Below are positions 24,452 to 33,857 of a stretch of 64,000 nt of DNA, one piece after another. The position numbers and the translations under genes were made by a program. Numbering within the stretch: the first letter of the stretch is position 1; each line of letters starts with the position of its first letter. This DNA comes from Sulfitobacter aestuariivivens (GTDB lineage Bacteria; Pseudomonadota; Alphaproteobacteria; Rhodobacterales; Rhodobacteraceae), in NCBI RefSeq assembly GCF_014763045.1, contig NZ_JACTAG010000003.1, positions 62,001 to 126,000 of the forward strand, in the 5' to 3' direction. The notes beneath the pieces are model-generated. The model was not told the DNA's origin. It worked only from the letters and a program-made list of their open reading frames with translations, and did no database searches.

Positions 24452-25966
24452 ATGGTCGGTATGCGCAACAGGTTTTCCCGACGATTTTTCCTTGGTTCCG
24501 CCGCCGCGTCGGTGGCGTCTGGTGCATTTGCCCAGTCGCTGACGCCGGAGATATCGCTGCGGCCTGTTTTGCGCGGCAAGGGGTTCTACAAGCGCGCCGT
24601 GCGCGACGCGCAGAGCATCATCCGCGCAGAAAAGCTGACCGGGAACGTGGCCTTTGCCGTGGCGGATGCGCGCACGGGGGCGTGGCTTGAGTGCGAGAAC
24701 GAGCAGATGGGCACACCGCCTGCCAGCACGGCCAAGGCGATCACGGCGTTGTATGCGCTTGAGACGCTGGGCGCGGATCATCAGTTCGAGACGCGGTTGT
24801 GTGTCACGGGTGGCATTCAGGACGGTGTGGTTCAGGGGGATCTGGTGCTGATTGGCGGTGGGGATCCGCTGCTGGATACCAATGGGCTCGCTGAGATGGC
24901 CGCGCAGTTGAAGGCGGCGGGTGTGCGTGCGGTCAAAGGTGATTTCAAGGTCTTCGAGGCAAGCCTGCCGGTGATGCGGCAGATCGATCCCGAACAGCCG
25001 GATCAGGTGGGGTACAACCCCGGCGTTTCCGGGCTGGCGCTGAATTTCAACCGCGTACATTTCGAATGGAAGCGCGGCAACAACGGTTATGCCGTCACCA
25101 TGGATGGCCGGACCGCGAAGTACCGCCCTGAGGTTGCGATGGCGGTCATGCAGGTGCGGGATCGCAAGGCGCCGATCTATACGTATGAGGACCGCGCGGG
25201 CCGCGACAACTGGACCGTGGCGCGTGGCGCATTGGGCAAGGGGGGATCGCGCTGGTTGCCTGTGCGCAAGCCGGGACTTTATGCGGGCGATGTCTTTGCC
25301 ACGTTGGCCGGATCGCACGGCATCCGGCTGGGACGGCCACAGGTCGTCGATGCGCTGCCGCCCGGAGAGGTGATCGTGACGCGCAAAAGCATCGCGTTGC
25401 GCGGCATTCTGCGGGGGATGCTGAAATATTCGACCAATCTGACGGCTGAAATGGTCGGGCTTGCGGCATCGACCAAGCGGATGGGTGCGGTGCCCAACCT
25501 GCGCGCCTCGGCGGCAGAGATGAACCGCTGGGCGATTGCGGCGCTGGGGATGACGGCACCCAAACTGGTGGATCATTCGGGGCTGGGCGATGACAGTACG
25601 ATGACGACGCTGGATATGGCGAGGGCCCTTGTGAAGGCGCACGAAGGGGGGCTGCGGCCGATCCTGAAGCCGATCGCGATGCGTGATACCAAGGGCCGTC
25701 CCGTCAAAGAGCACCCGGTGACAGTGGATGCCAAGACGGGCACGCTCAATTTCGTGTCGGGGCTTGCAGGATACATGACGGTGCCGGACGGGCGGGTGCT
25801 GGCCTTTGCAATCCTGGCGGCCAACCCGGCAGAGCGTGCCAAGATCAGGCGTGCGGATCGCGAAAGGCCGCCCGGCACGCGGACCTGGAACAGGCGCGCG
25901 AAGCGGGTGCAGCAGGCGTTGATCGAACGCTGGGCGACGCTTTATGGCGCGGAAGGCGAAGGATAG
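24452..25966 (+). CDS. dacB: D-alanyl-D-alanine carboxypeptidase/endopeptidase (PBP4 family)
   Basis: This 504-residue penicillin-binding protein trims or cuts peptidoglycan stem peptides in the periplasm. Catalytic motifs are in order: Ser92-Thr-Ala-Lys95, Ser327-Thr-Asn329 and Lys428-Thr-Gly430. The long insert between the first two motifs is typical of PBP4. The N-terminus contains a twin-arginine-like signal (SRRFFLGSAAAS). A second ATG nine bases in is an alternative start. It is followed three bases later by a polysaccharide deacetylase-like gene. Confidence 0.94.
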   Translation: MVGMRNRFSRRFFLGSAAASVASGAFAQSLTPEISLRPVLRGKGFYKRAVRDAQSIIRAEKLTGNVAFAVADARTGAWLECENEQMGTPPASTAKAITALYALETLGADHQFETRLCVTGGIQDGVVQGDLVLIGGGDPLLDTNGLAEMAAQLKAAGVRAVKGDFKVFEASLPVMRQIDPEQPDQVGYNPGVSGLALNFNRVHFEWKRGNNGYAVTMDGRTAKYRPEVAMAVMQVRDRKAPIYTYEDRAGRDNWTVARGALGKGGSRWLPVRKPGLYAGDVFATLAGSHGIRLGRPQVVDALPPGEVIVTRKSIALRGILRGMLKYSTNLTAEMVGLAASTKRMGAVPNLRASAAEMNRWAIAALGMTAPKLVDHSGLGDDSTMTTLDMARALVKAHEGGLRPILKPIAMRDTKGRPVKEHPVTVDAKTGTLNFVSGLAGYMTVPDGRVLAFAILAANPAERAKIRRADRERPPGTRTWNRRAKRVQQALIERWATLYGAEGEG

Positions 25967-25969
25967 CGC

Positions 25970-26731
25970 GTGGCCACATGGGAAGAACTGGACGCTGAGC
26001 TGACGCTTTGGGCGGATGCGGGCGAAGTGCCCACATTCTGGTGGCGCGATGATGACACGCAGGGCCCGAGCGATGATCTGGACCGGCTGATCGGTCTGGC
26101 AGAAAGGTTTGACGTGCCGTTGCATCTGGCTGTTGTGCCAGCGGAGATTGATCCCGGTCTGAAACCCCGGCTGGAGGCGTCTCCGTCGGTCTTTGCCTTG
26201 CAGCACGGGTTCGCGCACAAGAACGGCGAGCCCAAGGGCCTGCGCGCCTCGGAAATGGGCGAGGGGCGTGATCTGGCCGCGACGGAGGCTGATCTGCGAG
26301 AGGGCTGGCGGCGGCTGGTGGCGGCAGAGTTGCCGAATCTGCTGGCGGTGCAGGTGCCGCCGTGGAACCGGATCGGCGAAAAGGTCGTGCCGCATTTACC
26401 CGAGTGGGGCTATGTGGGCCTGTCGAATTTCGACGTCAGACCCGCACCCGAACCTGCAGCAGGATTAAAGCAGTTTAACGCGCATATCGACCCTATCCGG
26501 TGGAAGGAGGGGGCGCAATTTGCGGGCACCGAAAAGACCCTGCAGCAGTGTCTTGAGCATTTGCAGATGCGTCGCATCGGGGCTGCGGACAAGGATGAAC
26601 CCACCGGGTTCTGCACCCACCATCTGCAGACGGACGACGCCACGTGGGATTTCAGTGAGGCGCTGATGGCGCGGCTGACCCACGGGCAGCGGACCCGTTG
26701 GTTGGATCTGCGCGCGATGTTGAAAGGCTGA
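25970..26731 (+). CDS. Polysaccharide deacetylase-like protein (WalW type)
   Basis: This 253-residue protein resembles the WalW-like polysaccharide deacetylases found in Roseobacters. The opening TFWWRDDDTQGPSDDLDRL carries the metal-binding aspartates; QHGFAHKN and VQVPPWNRI match later NodB-fold blocks. The start codon is GTG at 25970, three bases after dacB, so it is likely in the same transcript. There is no signal peptide, so it may act in the cytoplasm on a glycan precursor. The acetyltransferase-like gene follows after three bases. Confidence 0.78.
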   Translation: MATWEELDAELTLWADAGEVPTFWWRDDDTQGPSDDLDRLIGLAERFDVPLHLAVVPAEIDPGLKPRLEASPSVFALQHGFAHKNGEPKGLRASEMGEGRDLAATEADLREGWRRLVAAELPNLLAVQVPPWNRIGEKVVPHLPEWGYVGLSNFDVRPAPEPAAGLKQFNAHIDPIRWKEGAQFAGTEKTLQQCLEHLQMRRIGAADKDEPTGFCTHHLQTDDATWDFSEALMARLTHGQRTRWLDLRAMLKG

Positions 26732-26734
26732 ACG

Positions 26735-27589
26735 ATGGTTGAGATTGCCTATGCCGGACCCGACGAACGCGAGGAAGTCGCACAGTTCATGAATCGGGTG
26801 TTTCACCGCGCCAAATGGGACATCGACGGCTGGCGGCGACTGGTAGCGGGGCGCTGGTGCGGGCCGATGGGGCGCTACGCGATCACGGTGCGCGATGAAG
26901 GTGAGATGGTCGGCGTGTTGGGGCTGGTCTATGCCGAAAGGATGACCAGCCAGGGGCCGCGCACCACGGCAGACATGACATCTTGGTATGTGCTGAAGGA
27001 CTATCGCGGCGGCGGCGTGGGGCAAAAGATGCTGCGGCTGGCGACGGCGGACCCGGACGTGACGGTGACGAATTTCTCGTCCGCCAAGGCTGCGGTGCAG
27101 GTGCTGGAAAAGGCCGGGCTGGTGGTCTTGGACAAGGAGCGGTTGGTCTGGCATCCGCGAGACGCGGCCGCGCTGGTTGTGCACGACGATCCTTTGGCGC
27201 TGGGCGACCGTCTGCCGGAGAAGGACCGCAGGATTGTGGCCGACCACCAAGGTCTCAAGCTGCGTCATCTGGCAGTGGAGACGCCCGATGGGCTGTGTAC
27301 GCTGGTGATCTATCCGCAAAAAAAGCACGATGAATACGTCACGCATGAAGTGATGTATTGCGGCAATCAGGGGGCCTTTGCGGCGCACGCGGGGGCAATT
27401 GCTGCCACCGTGCTGCCCGCGCGTGAAGCGATCCTATCGTTGGATCGACGTTTCGCGCGTGAAGGAATTACACCCGACGAGGTAAGGGAATTCGCCACGC
27501 CGAGGTTCTGTCAGCAGGGCCTGCTGGATTTCTCGGAGATCGACATGCTGTACTCGGAATGTGTCTTGCTGGATATCAAGATACATTGA
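26735..27589 (+). CDS. GNAT-like N-acetyltransferase
   Basis: This 284-residue protein has an N-terminal GNAT-like domain: MVGVLGLVYAERM is the central strand and DYRGGGVGQKMLRLA (about residues 88-102) matches the acetyl-CoA-binding motif A. The remaining 150 residues are an added C-terminal region of unknown fold. It follows the deacetylase-like gene in the same operon, so the pair may add and remove acyl groups on a surface glycan, as inferred from adjacency only. Confidence 0.7.
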   Translation: MVEIAYAGPDEREEVAQFMNRVFHRAKWDIDGWRRLVAGRWCGPMGRYAITVRDEGEMVGVLGLVYAERMTSQGPRTTADMTSWYVLKDYRGGGVGQKMLRLATADPDVTVTNFSSAKAAVQVLEKAGLVVLDKERLVWHPRDAAALVVHDDPLALGDRLPEKDRRIVADHQGLKLRHLAVETPDGLCTLVIYPQKKHDEYVTHEVMYCGNQGAFAAHAGAIAATVLPAREAILSLDRRFAREGITPDEVREFATPRFCQQGLLDFSEIDMLYSECVLLDIKIH

Positions 27590-27928
27590 AGTTGCCAGGG
27601 AGGGCGGCTCTGCAGACTCTCCTGACAGTGAGCCGGTTTTGCGCATTTGGCGCTTGCGGCCCATTGCCGACATCCAGCCCTTTTTCGCCATACTGCAGTT
27701 GCAGCCCGCATTGCGGACATTCAAGGCATAGGATGATCCGGAGGTTGCGAGCCGGAACGTAGGTGCCATTAACGAGATGCTCCGTCGCTGGCAGGCGGGT
27801 TCCAAAAACGCTGACGATGGACATTCGTAACATCTCGCGCCGCAAAGTAACTGGGTCAGAAAATTAGTTGGAATGTACCTATCTTCGATATGCCATTGAT
27901 CCACCCGCCGCTTGCCCACTTCAAGTGG
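27590..27928. other. Intergenic stretch without a convincing gene
   Basis: No ORF here is convincing. One minus-strand frame (27576-27845) contains CLECPQCGLQ, which looks like a zinc-ribbon pair, but has no ribosome-binding site, no clear start and overlaps the end of the acetyltransferase gene. Another minus-strand frame is open but compositionally odd. The stretch may be decayed DNA at the edge of an inserted segment, since a duplicated gene end follows at 27929. Confidence 0.4.
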
Positions 27929-27963
27929 TCAGGTCAGGTGTCTTACACCGGCACCGCGTTCGA
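27929..27963. repeat. Diverged copy of the 3' end of the TerB-like gene
   Basis: These 35 bases match 29850-29884, the end of the TerB-like gene, at 30 positions in the same orientation. On the minus strand both encode ERGA-x-x-RHLT followed by TGA in frame. The two copies flank the cyclase-TPR gene, like direct repeats at the ends of an integrated segment. Confidence 0.6.
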
Positions 27964-28004
27964 CAAAGGCATTGTCCGCGCCAATCGAAAGACGTGGTTG
28001 CTTG

Positions 28005-29819
28005 TCAGTCTTCGGGAACTCCTGCCTGTCGCAGACCATCTATGAACATCTGGTGTCTCGCATGGGTCGCGGGAGGCATGCTGTCGACCACCCGCTTGAT
28101 GGTCAGGCCGGGGTAAGATTGCATCAGTGAAGCTGCCGCGTCATCTGCTTCTATCTTTCGCCCCGCGTTTGCACAAAAACTGGCAAGATCGCGGTAAGCC
28201 CAGGTTACGCCGGGGCCCGCCGTAAGTCCCAGCTTCACCAGCCGAATGGCTTCATCGTAGTTTTCGGCCAGCCCCATCGCATACGCGCGTCCAAACTGAA
28301 AATTGAAAAAGAACGGATCACGCGGGCTCAGTGCTTCTGCGCGATCAAACGCGGCGAGGCCGGCCGCGATATCCTTGCGGTAGACGTTGTTCCAACCCAG
28401 ACGCATCCACCCCCAAGCGGAGTTCGGATCGAGGGACAAAGCCCGTTCAAGCAATTGTCCCGCGCGGTCATGATCCAAGCCTGTCATTCCCAAGGCCGCC
28501 GCGATGGCGACCAATGATGGCGCATGGTCATCCACCGAAAGCATCGCCACCTCAGCGTCTGCTTGTGCGTTCTTGCGTGATAACAGCGGTGTTTCGTTCC
28601 ACATATAGGTTGCTTGCTGAGCATAGGCCCAAGCCCTGAGCGCCTTTGCCCGAATGTTGTCGCCGTCGCGCGCGATCGCGAGAGATAACAACTCAATCGC
28701 GCGTTCGTTTTCTTCACGCCGGTGCTTCCAGAAATGGGGAAAGGCACTCATGTATAGCTCATAGGCCTTTCTGTCTTTTGGTGCGACGGCACGTGCATCT
28801 GCGATTTCGGATGCCCGAATAGAGGGGGAAATTGCACCTGCGACTTGCGATGCGACGCGATCCTGCAACTCGAAAAGGTCATCAAGGTCATCGTCATATC
28901 GCTGAGACCAGAGGTTTGCACCTGATTTTGCTGAAGAGAGCTGTACCGAAATTCTGATCCGCGATCCCACTCTTCGTATTGATCCGGTGACGACGTAACG
29001 GGCGCCCAGCTCCCGCCCTACCTCGCGAATTTCTGCAACGCGCCCCTTGAAGATAAAGGCGGATTGGCGTGCAATAACAAGGATGTCGCTGACACTGGAC
29101 AATGCAGATGTGATTTCGTCGACAATACCATCCGCGAAGAAGCTGTCCTCCGCCCCGATCTCGTCGAAAGGCAGCACCACGACGGCAGGGGTCACTTCGG
29201 TTTCCTGGCCCGGCTGAATAACACCGTCCCCGACAACCCATGCTTCTATCGGGTCAGGCAAATTCTTGACTGAAACTTCCCCGACAGAGTTCAGATCGGC
29301 GTCAATCCGACCCTTCACCTGATCCCGCATTGCGCGTGACATGCACAGACCTCCAACAGGAGAGATTGCCTCAAGCCGGGCAGCGACATTTACAGCGTCC
29401 CCGAATATATCATCGCCGACAGCCACAACGTCGCCAAGATGCAAGCCTATTCTAAATCGAAGTTGATTGCGCTCTGCCCGCTCCGCTTCCTGGGCTGCCA
29501 TCGTCTCTTGGATGGCCAATGCGCAACGGGCTGCTTCAATTGGGGATGGAAACTCCGCCAGGAAACCATCGCCCATCGTTTTTATGACACGGCCTCCTGC
29601 GTCTCGCACCAGAGGGCTGACCACTTTGCTCCAGACAACGTGTAGCCTGGAAATCACGCCTTCCTCATCCTCTGCGATCAAGCGAGAATACGCCGCTAGA
29701 TCGGCGGCGACTATCGTCGTCAAACGTCTGATATCACGCTCCCGGAAATCGTCTTGATAGCCTGAATGATCGATAATCGCTTTGCAAGCATCGGCTGTGC
29801 CGCAGAGTTGGTCCTTCAA
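28005..29819 (-). CDS. Class III adenylate cyclase with TolB-like and TPR regions
   Basis: This 604-residue protein has an N-terminal class III cyclase domain (about residues 28-190) with metal-site motifs IVAADLAAYSRL and KTMGDGFLAEF and the catalytic GDAVNVAARLE. A TolB-like segment follows (VVVLPFDEIG and FFADGIVDEITSAL to LWSQRYDDDLDDLFELQ), then TPR-like helices to the C-terminus. This layout is frequent in Rhizobiales and Rhodobacteraceae. The longest frame begins with TTG; no ATG precedes the cyclase domain, so the true start is uncertain. The gene is flanked by a repeated 35-bp sequence. Confidence 0.88.
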   Translation of the reverse strand: MKDQLCGTADACKAIIDHSGYQDDFRERDIRRLTTIVAADLAAYSRLIAEDEEGVISRLHVVWSKVVSPLVRDAGGRVIKTMGDGFLAEFPSPIEAARCALAIQETMAAQEAERAERNQLRFRIGLHLGDVVAVGDDIFGDAVNVAARLEAISPVGGLCMSRAMRDQVKGRIDADLNSVGEVSVKNLPDPIEAWVVGDGVIQPGQETEVTPAVVVLPFDEIGAEDSFFADGIVDEITSALSSVSDILVIARQSAFIFKGRVAEIREVGRELGARYVVTGSIRRVGSRIRISVQLSSAKSGANLWSQRYDDDLDDLFELQDRVASQVAGAISPSIRASEIADARAVAPKDRKAYELYMSAFPHFWKHRREENERAIELLSLAIARDGDNIRAKALRAWAYAQQATYMWNETPLLSRKNAQADAEVAMLSVDDHAPSLVAIAAALGMTGLDHDRAGQLLERALSLDPNSAWGWMRLGWNNVYRKDIAAGLAAFDRAEALSPRDPFFFNFQFGRAYAMGLAENYDEAIRLVKLGLTAGPGVTWAYRDLASFCANAGRKIEADDAAASLMQSYPGLTIKRVVDSMPPATHARHQMFIDGLRQAGVPED

Positions 29820-29849
29820 TCGCGTCGCATCATTACCAGCCCAAGGCGA

Positions 29850-30272
29850 TCAGGTCAGGTGCCTTGCGCGGGCGCCGCGTTCGATGGCAGCGGCGTGGAG
29901 GCGGTCCAGGTCCAGTTCGTAGCGGATTTCTTCGAGCAGGCGCAGTTCTGCTTCCAGCAGGCTGCCGTCGGCGGCGGCGACGTCGCAGGCCAGAGCATAG
30001 GCGGTCTCATACAGTCGCTCTGGCAGGCTTTCGCGGATAAGACCAAAAAGGGCGTCAAGCCCGTCTTCCTGTTCAAAGAGGTCAAAGACCGTCTTGCTCA
30101 TGATGCTCAGGCGGTCGTTGTCGTATCCGGCAAAGATGGGCAGCATGTTCACAGCGGACTGGATCTTGATCAACTCTGCGGTGCGGATGTCTTCGTCCGA
30201 TGCCGAAACGGCAACCATGAGCGCCACAAGGCAGTCCTGTGCACTGAGTGCATGGGTGATCTCTTCGGTCAT
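29850..30272 (-). CDS. TerB-like tellurite-resistance-family protein
   Basis: This is a 140-residue helical protein resembling the TerB/DUF533-type family, with paired acidic segments (AVSASDEDIRTAELIKI and AADGSLLEAELRLLEEIRYE) that recall TerB metal-binding repeats. There is no signal peptide or membrane segment. A weak AGGAT lies before the ATG. The gene is divergent from lysK. Its last 35 bases are echoed at 27929-27963 beyond the cyclase gene. Function in this branch of the family is not established. Confidence 0.7.
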   Translation of the reverse strand: MTEEITHALSAQDCLVALMVAVSASDEDIRTAELIKIQSAVNMLPIFAGYDNDRLSIMSKTVFDLFEQEDGLDALFGLIRESLPERLYETAYALACDVAAADGSLLEAELRLLEEIRYELDLDRLHAAAIERGARARHLT

Positions 30273-30389
30273 CGGTGGGGTATCCTTTGGGACTTGTGTT
30301 GCGGTGCAGAATATTGACGGGGTGGGGCCGACGCAATAGGTAGCCCGAGGCCGGGCGCATAGGGCGCCGGCGAGATAGGAAGTTTTTCA

Positions 30390-31970
30390 ATGTCCCAGAT
30401 GCGTGACGCGGCACTGACCAGCAAGGCGTGGCCCTTTGAAGAGGCACGCGCGCTGCTCAAACGCTATGAGGGCAAGGCACCGGACAAGGGGCATGTGCTG
30501 TTTGAGACGGGCTATGGGCCCAGCGGCCTGCCGCATATCGGGACCTTCGGCGAAGTCTTGCGCACGACGATGATCAAGCGCGCGTTTGAAGAGATTTCGG
30601 ACATCCCGACCAAGCTGATTTGTTTCTCGGATGATCTGGACGGGATGCGCAAAGTACCCGGGAATGTGCCGCAGCAAGAGATGCTGGCGGAGCATATGCA
30701 CATGCCGTTGACGTCGGTGCCGGACCCTTTTGGGACGCACGAGAGTTTCGGGCACCACAACAACGCCATGCTGCGCCGGTTTCTGGATACCTTCGGGTTC
30801 GAGTACGAATTTTATTCCGCGCGGGAGTTTTACCGCTCTGGTCAGTTTGACGAAATCCTCAAGCGGGCTGCCGAGCGCTATGATGAGGTGATGAAGGTTA
30901 TGCTGAAGTCGCTGCGCGAAGAGCGGCAGCAGACCTACTCGATATTCTTGCCGATCCATCCCGAGACAGGCCGGGTGCTGTATGTGCCGATGAAGCATGT
31001 GGATGGGGTAAACCACACCGTCACGTTCGATGATGAGGACGGCAAGGAATGGACGCTGCCTGTCACGGGTGGCAATGTGAAGTTGCAGTGGAAGCCGGAT
31101 TTTGGCGCGCGCTGGGCGGCACTGGGTGTCGATTTCGAGATGTACGGCAAGGAACATGCCACCAACACCGCGATCTACGACCGGATTTGCGAGATATTGG
31201 GCGGCAGGAAGCCCAATCACTTCAGCTATGAGCTGTTTTTGGATGAGAACGGCCAGAAGATTTCAAAGTCGTCCGGCAACGGGATTTCGATTGACCAGTG
31301 GCTGACCTATGCCAGCACGGAATCGCTGTCGTATTTCATGTTTCAGAAGCCGAAGACGGCGAAGCGGATGTTTTTCGATGTCATCCCCAAGGCGGTGGAT
31401 GAGTATCATCAGCAATTGCGCGCCTATGAGACTCAGGATGCCGTGCAGCGGCTGAACAACCCGGTCTGGCACATTCACGGCGGCGACGTGCCGGTGTCGG
31501 ATATGGTGGTGCCATTCTCGATGCTGCTGAACCTTGCGTCAGTCTCCTCTGCCGAGGACAAGTCGCAATTGTGGGGGTTCATCCAGCGCTATGCGCCTGA
31601 GGCCTCGCCCGAGACGAACCCGGGCATGGATGCAGCGGCAGGCCATGCGGTGCGGTATTTCAACGACTTTGTGAAGCCTGCCAAGGTGTTCCGCGCGCCC
31701 AGTGATCTGGAGCGGGAGGCGTTGGAGGAATTGCGCGACAACCTGAAGACCTGGGAGGGCGGGCTGGATGCCGAGGCCCTGCAAAGCATGGTTTTTGCTG
31801 TCGGGAAAGAACGTTTCGATCCGCTCCGCGACTGGTTCAAGGCGCTGTATGAGGTGCTGCTGGGCGCCTCGCAGGGGCCGCGCTTTGGTGGGTTTATTGC
31901 CCTTTATGGTGTCGATGAGACGGTGCAATTGATTGAGGACGCCTTGGCGGGAAAGCTGGTGACGCGCTGA
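30390..31970 (+). CDS. lysK: Lysyl-tRNA synthetase, class I
   Basis: This 526-residue enzyme charges tRNA-Lys. It is the class I (archaeal-type) LysRS used by many alphaproteobacteria in place of class II LysS. The HIGH-type motif appears as GLPHIG (residues 46-51) and the KMSKS-type loop as KISKS (290-294). Length and the C-terminal helical domain match the family. An AGGAAG sequence precedes the ATG. It is a single gene, divergent from the TerB-like gene. Confidence 0.96.
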   Translation: MSQMRDAALTSKAWPFEEARALLKRYEGKAPDKGHVLFETGYGPSGLPHIGTFGEVLRTTMIKRAFEEISDIPTKLICFSDDLDGMRKVPGNVPQQEMLAEHMHMPLTSVPDPFGTHESFGHHNNAMLRRFLDTFGFEYEFYSAREFYRSGQFDEILKRAAERYDEVMKVMLKSLREERQQTYSIFLPIHPETGRVLYVPMKHVDGVNHTVTFDDEDGKEWTLPVTGGNVKLQWKPDFGARWAALGVDFEMYGKEHATNTAIYDRICEILGGRKPNHFSYELFLDENGQKISKSSGNGISIDQWLTYASTESLSYFMFQKPKTAKRMFFDVIPKAVDEYHQQLRAYETQDAVQRLNNPVWHIHGGDVPVSDMVVPFSMLLNLASVSSAEDKSQLWGFIQRYAPEASPETNPGMDAAAGHAVRYFNDFVKPAKVFRAPSDLEREALEELRDNLKTWEGGLDAEALQSMVFAVGKERFDPLRDWFKALYEVLLGASQGPRFGGFIALYGVDETVQLIEDALAGKLVTR

Positions 31971-32029
31971 AAAACTTGTCCCGGGGGATGCGTGACTTAC
32001 CATAGGTCATGCAATCTGCAGGGAGAGAG

Positions 32030-32446
32030 ATGATGCGGGCAGGGTTTTTCGCGGCGTTGGGTGGGCTGGTGGTGTCCATCTTTCTGACGGTCAGTGCAGC
32101 GGCCCAACAGGACGATATTCAGGGCACGATCCAGAACCAGTTCGACGCTTTTGAGGTGGATGATTTCGAGACGGCATTCACGTTTGCCACGCCCAGTTTG
32201 CAGCGGCTGTTTCAGTCGCCGCAGAATTTTCAGCGCATGGTCACGCAAGGCTATCCGATGGTGTGGCGGTTTTCCGAAGTCACGTTTCTTGACCTGCGGC
32301 AGGAAAACGGTTTGACCGTGCAGACTGTGCGGGTGGTGGACGCCGAAGGGGTCACCCACCTGCTGGCGTACCTGATGGTGCAGACCGACGCAGGTTGGCG
32401 CATCGGGGGTGTACAGATCTTGGACGCGGCGGGTGTGGCTGCCTGA
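32030..32446 (+). CDS. DUF4864-type exported protein
   Basis: This 138-residue protein has an N-terminal signal peptide (FFAALGGLVVSIFLTVSAAA) with cleavage near AAA-QQ. The mature part has repeated FDAFEVDDFETAFTFATPS and FLDLRQENG patterns of the cystatin-like DUF4864 family common in Rhodobacteraceae. GGGAGAG precedes two adjacent ATGs; the first was used. It follows lysK on the same strand after 59 bp. The function of the family is unknown. Confidence 0.82.
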   Translation: MMRAGFFAALGGLVVSIFLTVSAAAQQDDIQGTIQNQFDAFEVDDFETAFTFATPSLQRLFQSPQNFQRMVTQGYPMVWRFSEVTFLDLRQENGLTVQTVRVVDAEGVTHLLAYLMVQTDAGWRIGGVQILDAAGVAA

Positions 32447-32590
32447 GGCGTGATCTGATTGAGCGGGCTGCGCCCGCATTCGATTTATTAGGGCACGTCT
32501 GGGGTGATGTGGTTTCACCGGATCGGCGGTCGGGTTTGTTGCGGCGGGATCGGGCTTTGAGCTCCGGCACGGAAGGATGCGCGCACTTAA

Positions 32591-33646
32591 TTAGCCCCAG
32601 ATGTCACCGACGGTGAACCCTGCGGGGAAGGGATCAGTGGCGTCGAGCATGTGCTGGCTGATGCCGGTGATCCACCCGCGGCCTGTGAGGCTTGGGATGA
32701 TGGCGTCATAGGGGCCCACCTTGGTGGTGCTTTCGATACGCCCGGTGAAGGTGGTGCCAAGGGGGCCTGCGTTGACGTAATCTGCGCCAATGTCGAGCAG
32801 CCCTCTGGCATGCAGAACGGCCATTTTTGCGCAGGTGGCGGTGCCGCAGGGTGATCGGTCAAGTGCCCCGGTCAGCGCGTGGGGTCGGGCCGGATCATAG
32901 GTGCCGGACGACACGGTGATGGCCCCGCGTCCGTGGGTTTCGGGGTCTGTAGGCGGTGCTGTCAGTTGCGCGATGGTCGGGCCGGTGATGGCGGGGTTTT
33001 CCGGGTGGCTGACCGGGTATTGCGCTGCGGCAGCGGCGCGCATGGCCTCTGAGGCGCGCACGATGTCGTTGCCGTTTCGGGCCACCGGATCAATGCCGAA
33101 TGCGGCCGCCTCGGCGGTAACGAAGAACATGCCGCCCCAGGCGATATCGACCGTGATCCGGCCATAGCCGGGAACCTCCAGCGGCACGCCGATGTGCAGT
33201 GCAAAGGCCGGCACGTTGCGAAAGGCGACGCGTGTGACCTTGCCGTTCTCGCAGGTGGCTTTGACCGTCACCAGCCCTGCGGGCGCCTCCAGTGTCAATG
33301 TGGTTTCAGGCTCTGTCATCGGCAGGATGCCGGTTTCGAGCAGGACCGTGGTGACGCAGATCAGGTTGCTGCCGGACATGGGTGGGTATTCGGTCTGTTC
33401 CATGATGATGAACCCGGCGTCTGCCAATGGGTCAGACGGGGGCACCAGCACGTTGCAGCACAGCGCCGGATTGCCGCGTGGTTCGCGCAGCATGAGGGTG
33501 CGGATATCGTCATGACGCATTTGCATGTCCTGCATCTTTTCAAAAACCGAAGCCCCCCGCAGGAGAGGCATGCCGCCCGTGATGACGCGGCCACCTTCCC
33601 CTTCGGCGTGGGCTTCGACTGCGGTGATCATTCGGGTGGTGTGCAT
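32591..33646 (-). CDS. Proline racemase superfamily enzyme, Ser/Cys type (hydroxyproline epimerase or trans-3-hydroxy-L-proline dehydratase)
   Basis: This 351-residue enzyme belongs to the proline racemase superfamily. Racemases and 4-hydroxyproline epimerases use two active-site cysteines. Here the first is replaced by Ser91 (PPMSGSNLICV) while the second, Cys267 (DRSPCGTATC), remains. Ser/Cys members are known to act as 4-hydroxyproline 2-epimerases or as trans-3-hydroxy-L-proline dehydratases. The open frame extends far upstream, but the ATG at 33646 matches the family N-terminus. An aconitase X gene of related metabolism lies 25 kb away at 58541-60250. No transporter or dehydrogenase for hydroxyproline adjoins it. 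Confidence 0.87.
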   Translation of the reverse strand: MHTTRMITAVEAHAEGEGGRVITGGMPLLRGASVFEKMQDMQMRHDDIRTLMLREPRGNPALCCNVLVPPSDPLADAGFIIMEQTEYPPMSGSNLICVTTVLLETGILPMTEPETTLTLEAPAGLVTVKATCENGKVTRVAFRNVPAFALHIGVPLEVPGYGRITVDIAWGGMFFVTAEAAAFGIDPVARNGNDIVRASEAMRAAAAAQYPVSHPENPAITGPTIAQLTAPPTDPETHGRGAITVSSGTYDPARPHALTGALDRSPCGTATCAKMAVLHARGLLDIGADYVNAGPLGTTFTGRIESTTKVGPYDAIIPSLTGRGWITGISQHMLDATDPFPAGFTVGDIWG

Positions 33647-33857
33647 GGGCGTGATCCTGTTGTCCAAGATCAGCCTAGCAACAGCGCATGGCGATGGGAA
33701 ACGCGGGATGTTGCGCGGGCAGCGAACGCTTGTGGCAGTCGGGATTAACACCGCCTTGATACTTCCCAGCTTCGCAGCGGCCTCAGCCGTACGTGAAGAA
33801 TTCACCTGGGAAGCCAGCCCCGCAGAGCGGAGCGCGGTCCCGACGAAAGGATATGCA

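Noticed and set aside
23549-26395. A 948-codon open frame on the minus strand
   Set aside because: Only its last 280 codons encode a membrane protein. The rest is antisense to dacB and the deacetylase gene, rich in Arg, His, Gln and Pro, a by-product of GC-rich codon use on the other strand.
27576-27845. Small minus-strand ORF with CLECPQCG
   Set aside because: It has no ribosome-binding site, overlaps the end of the acetyltransferase gene and its remaining sequence looks non-coding; kept only as a note on the gap.
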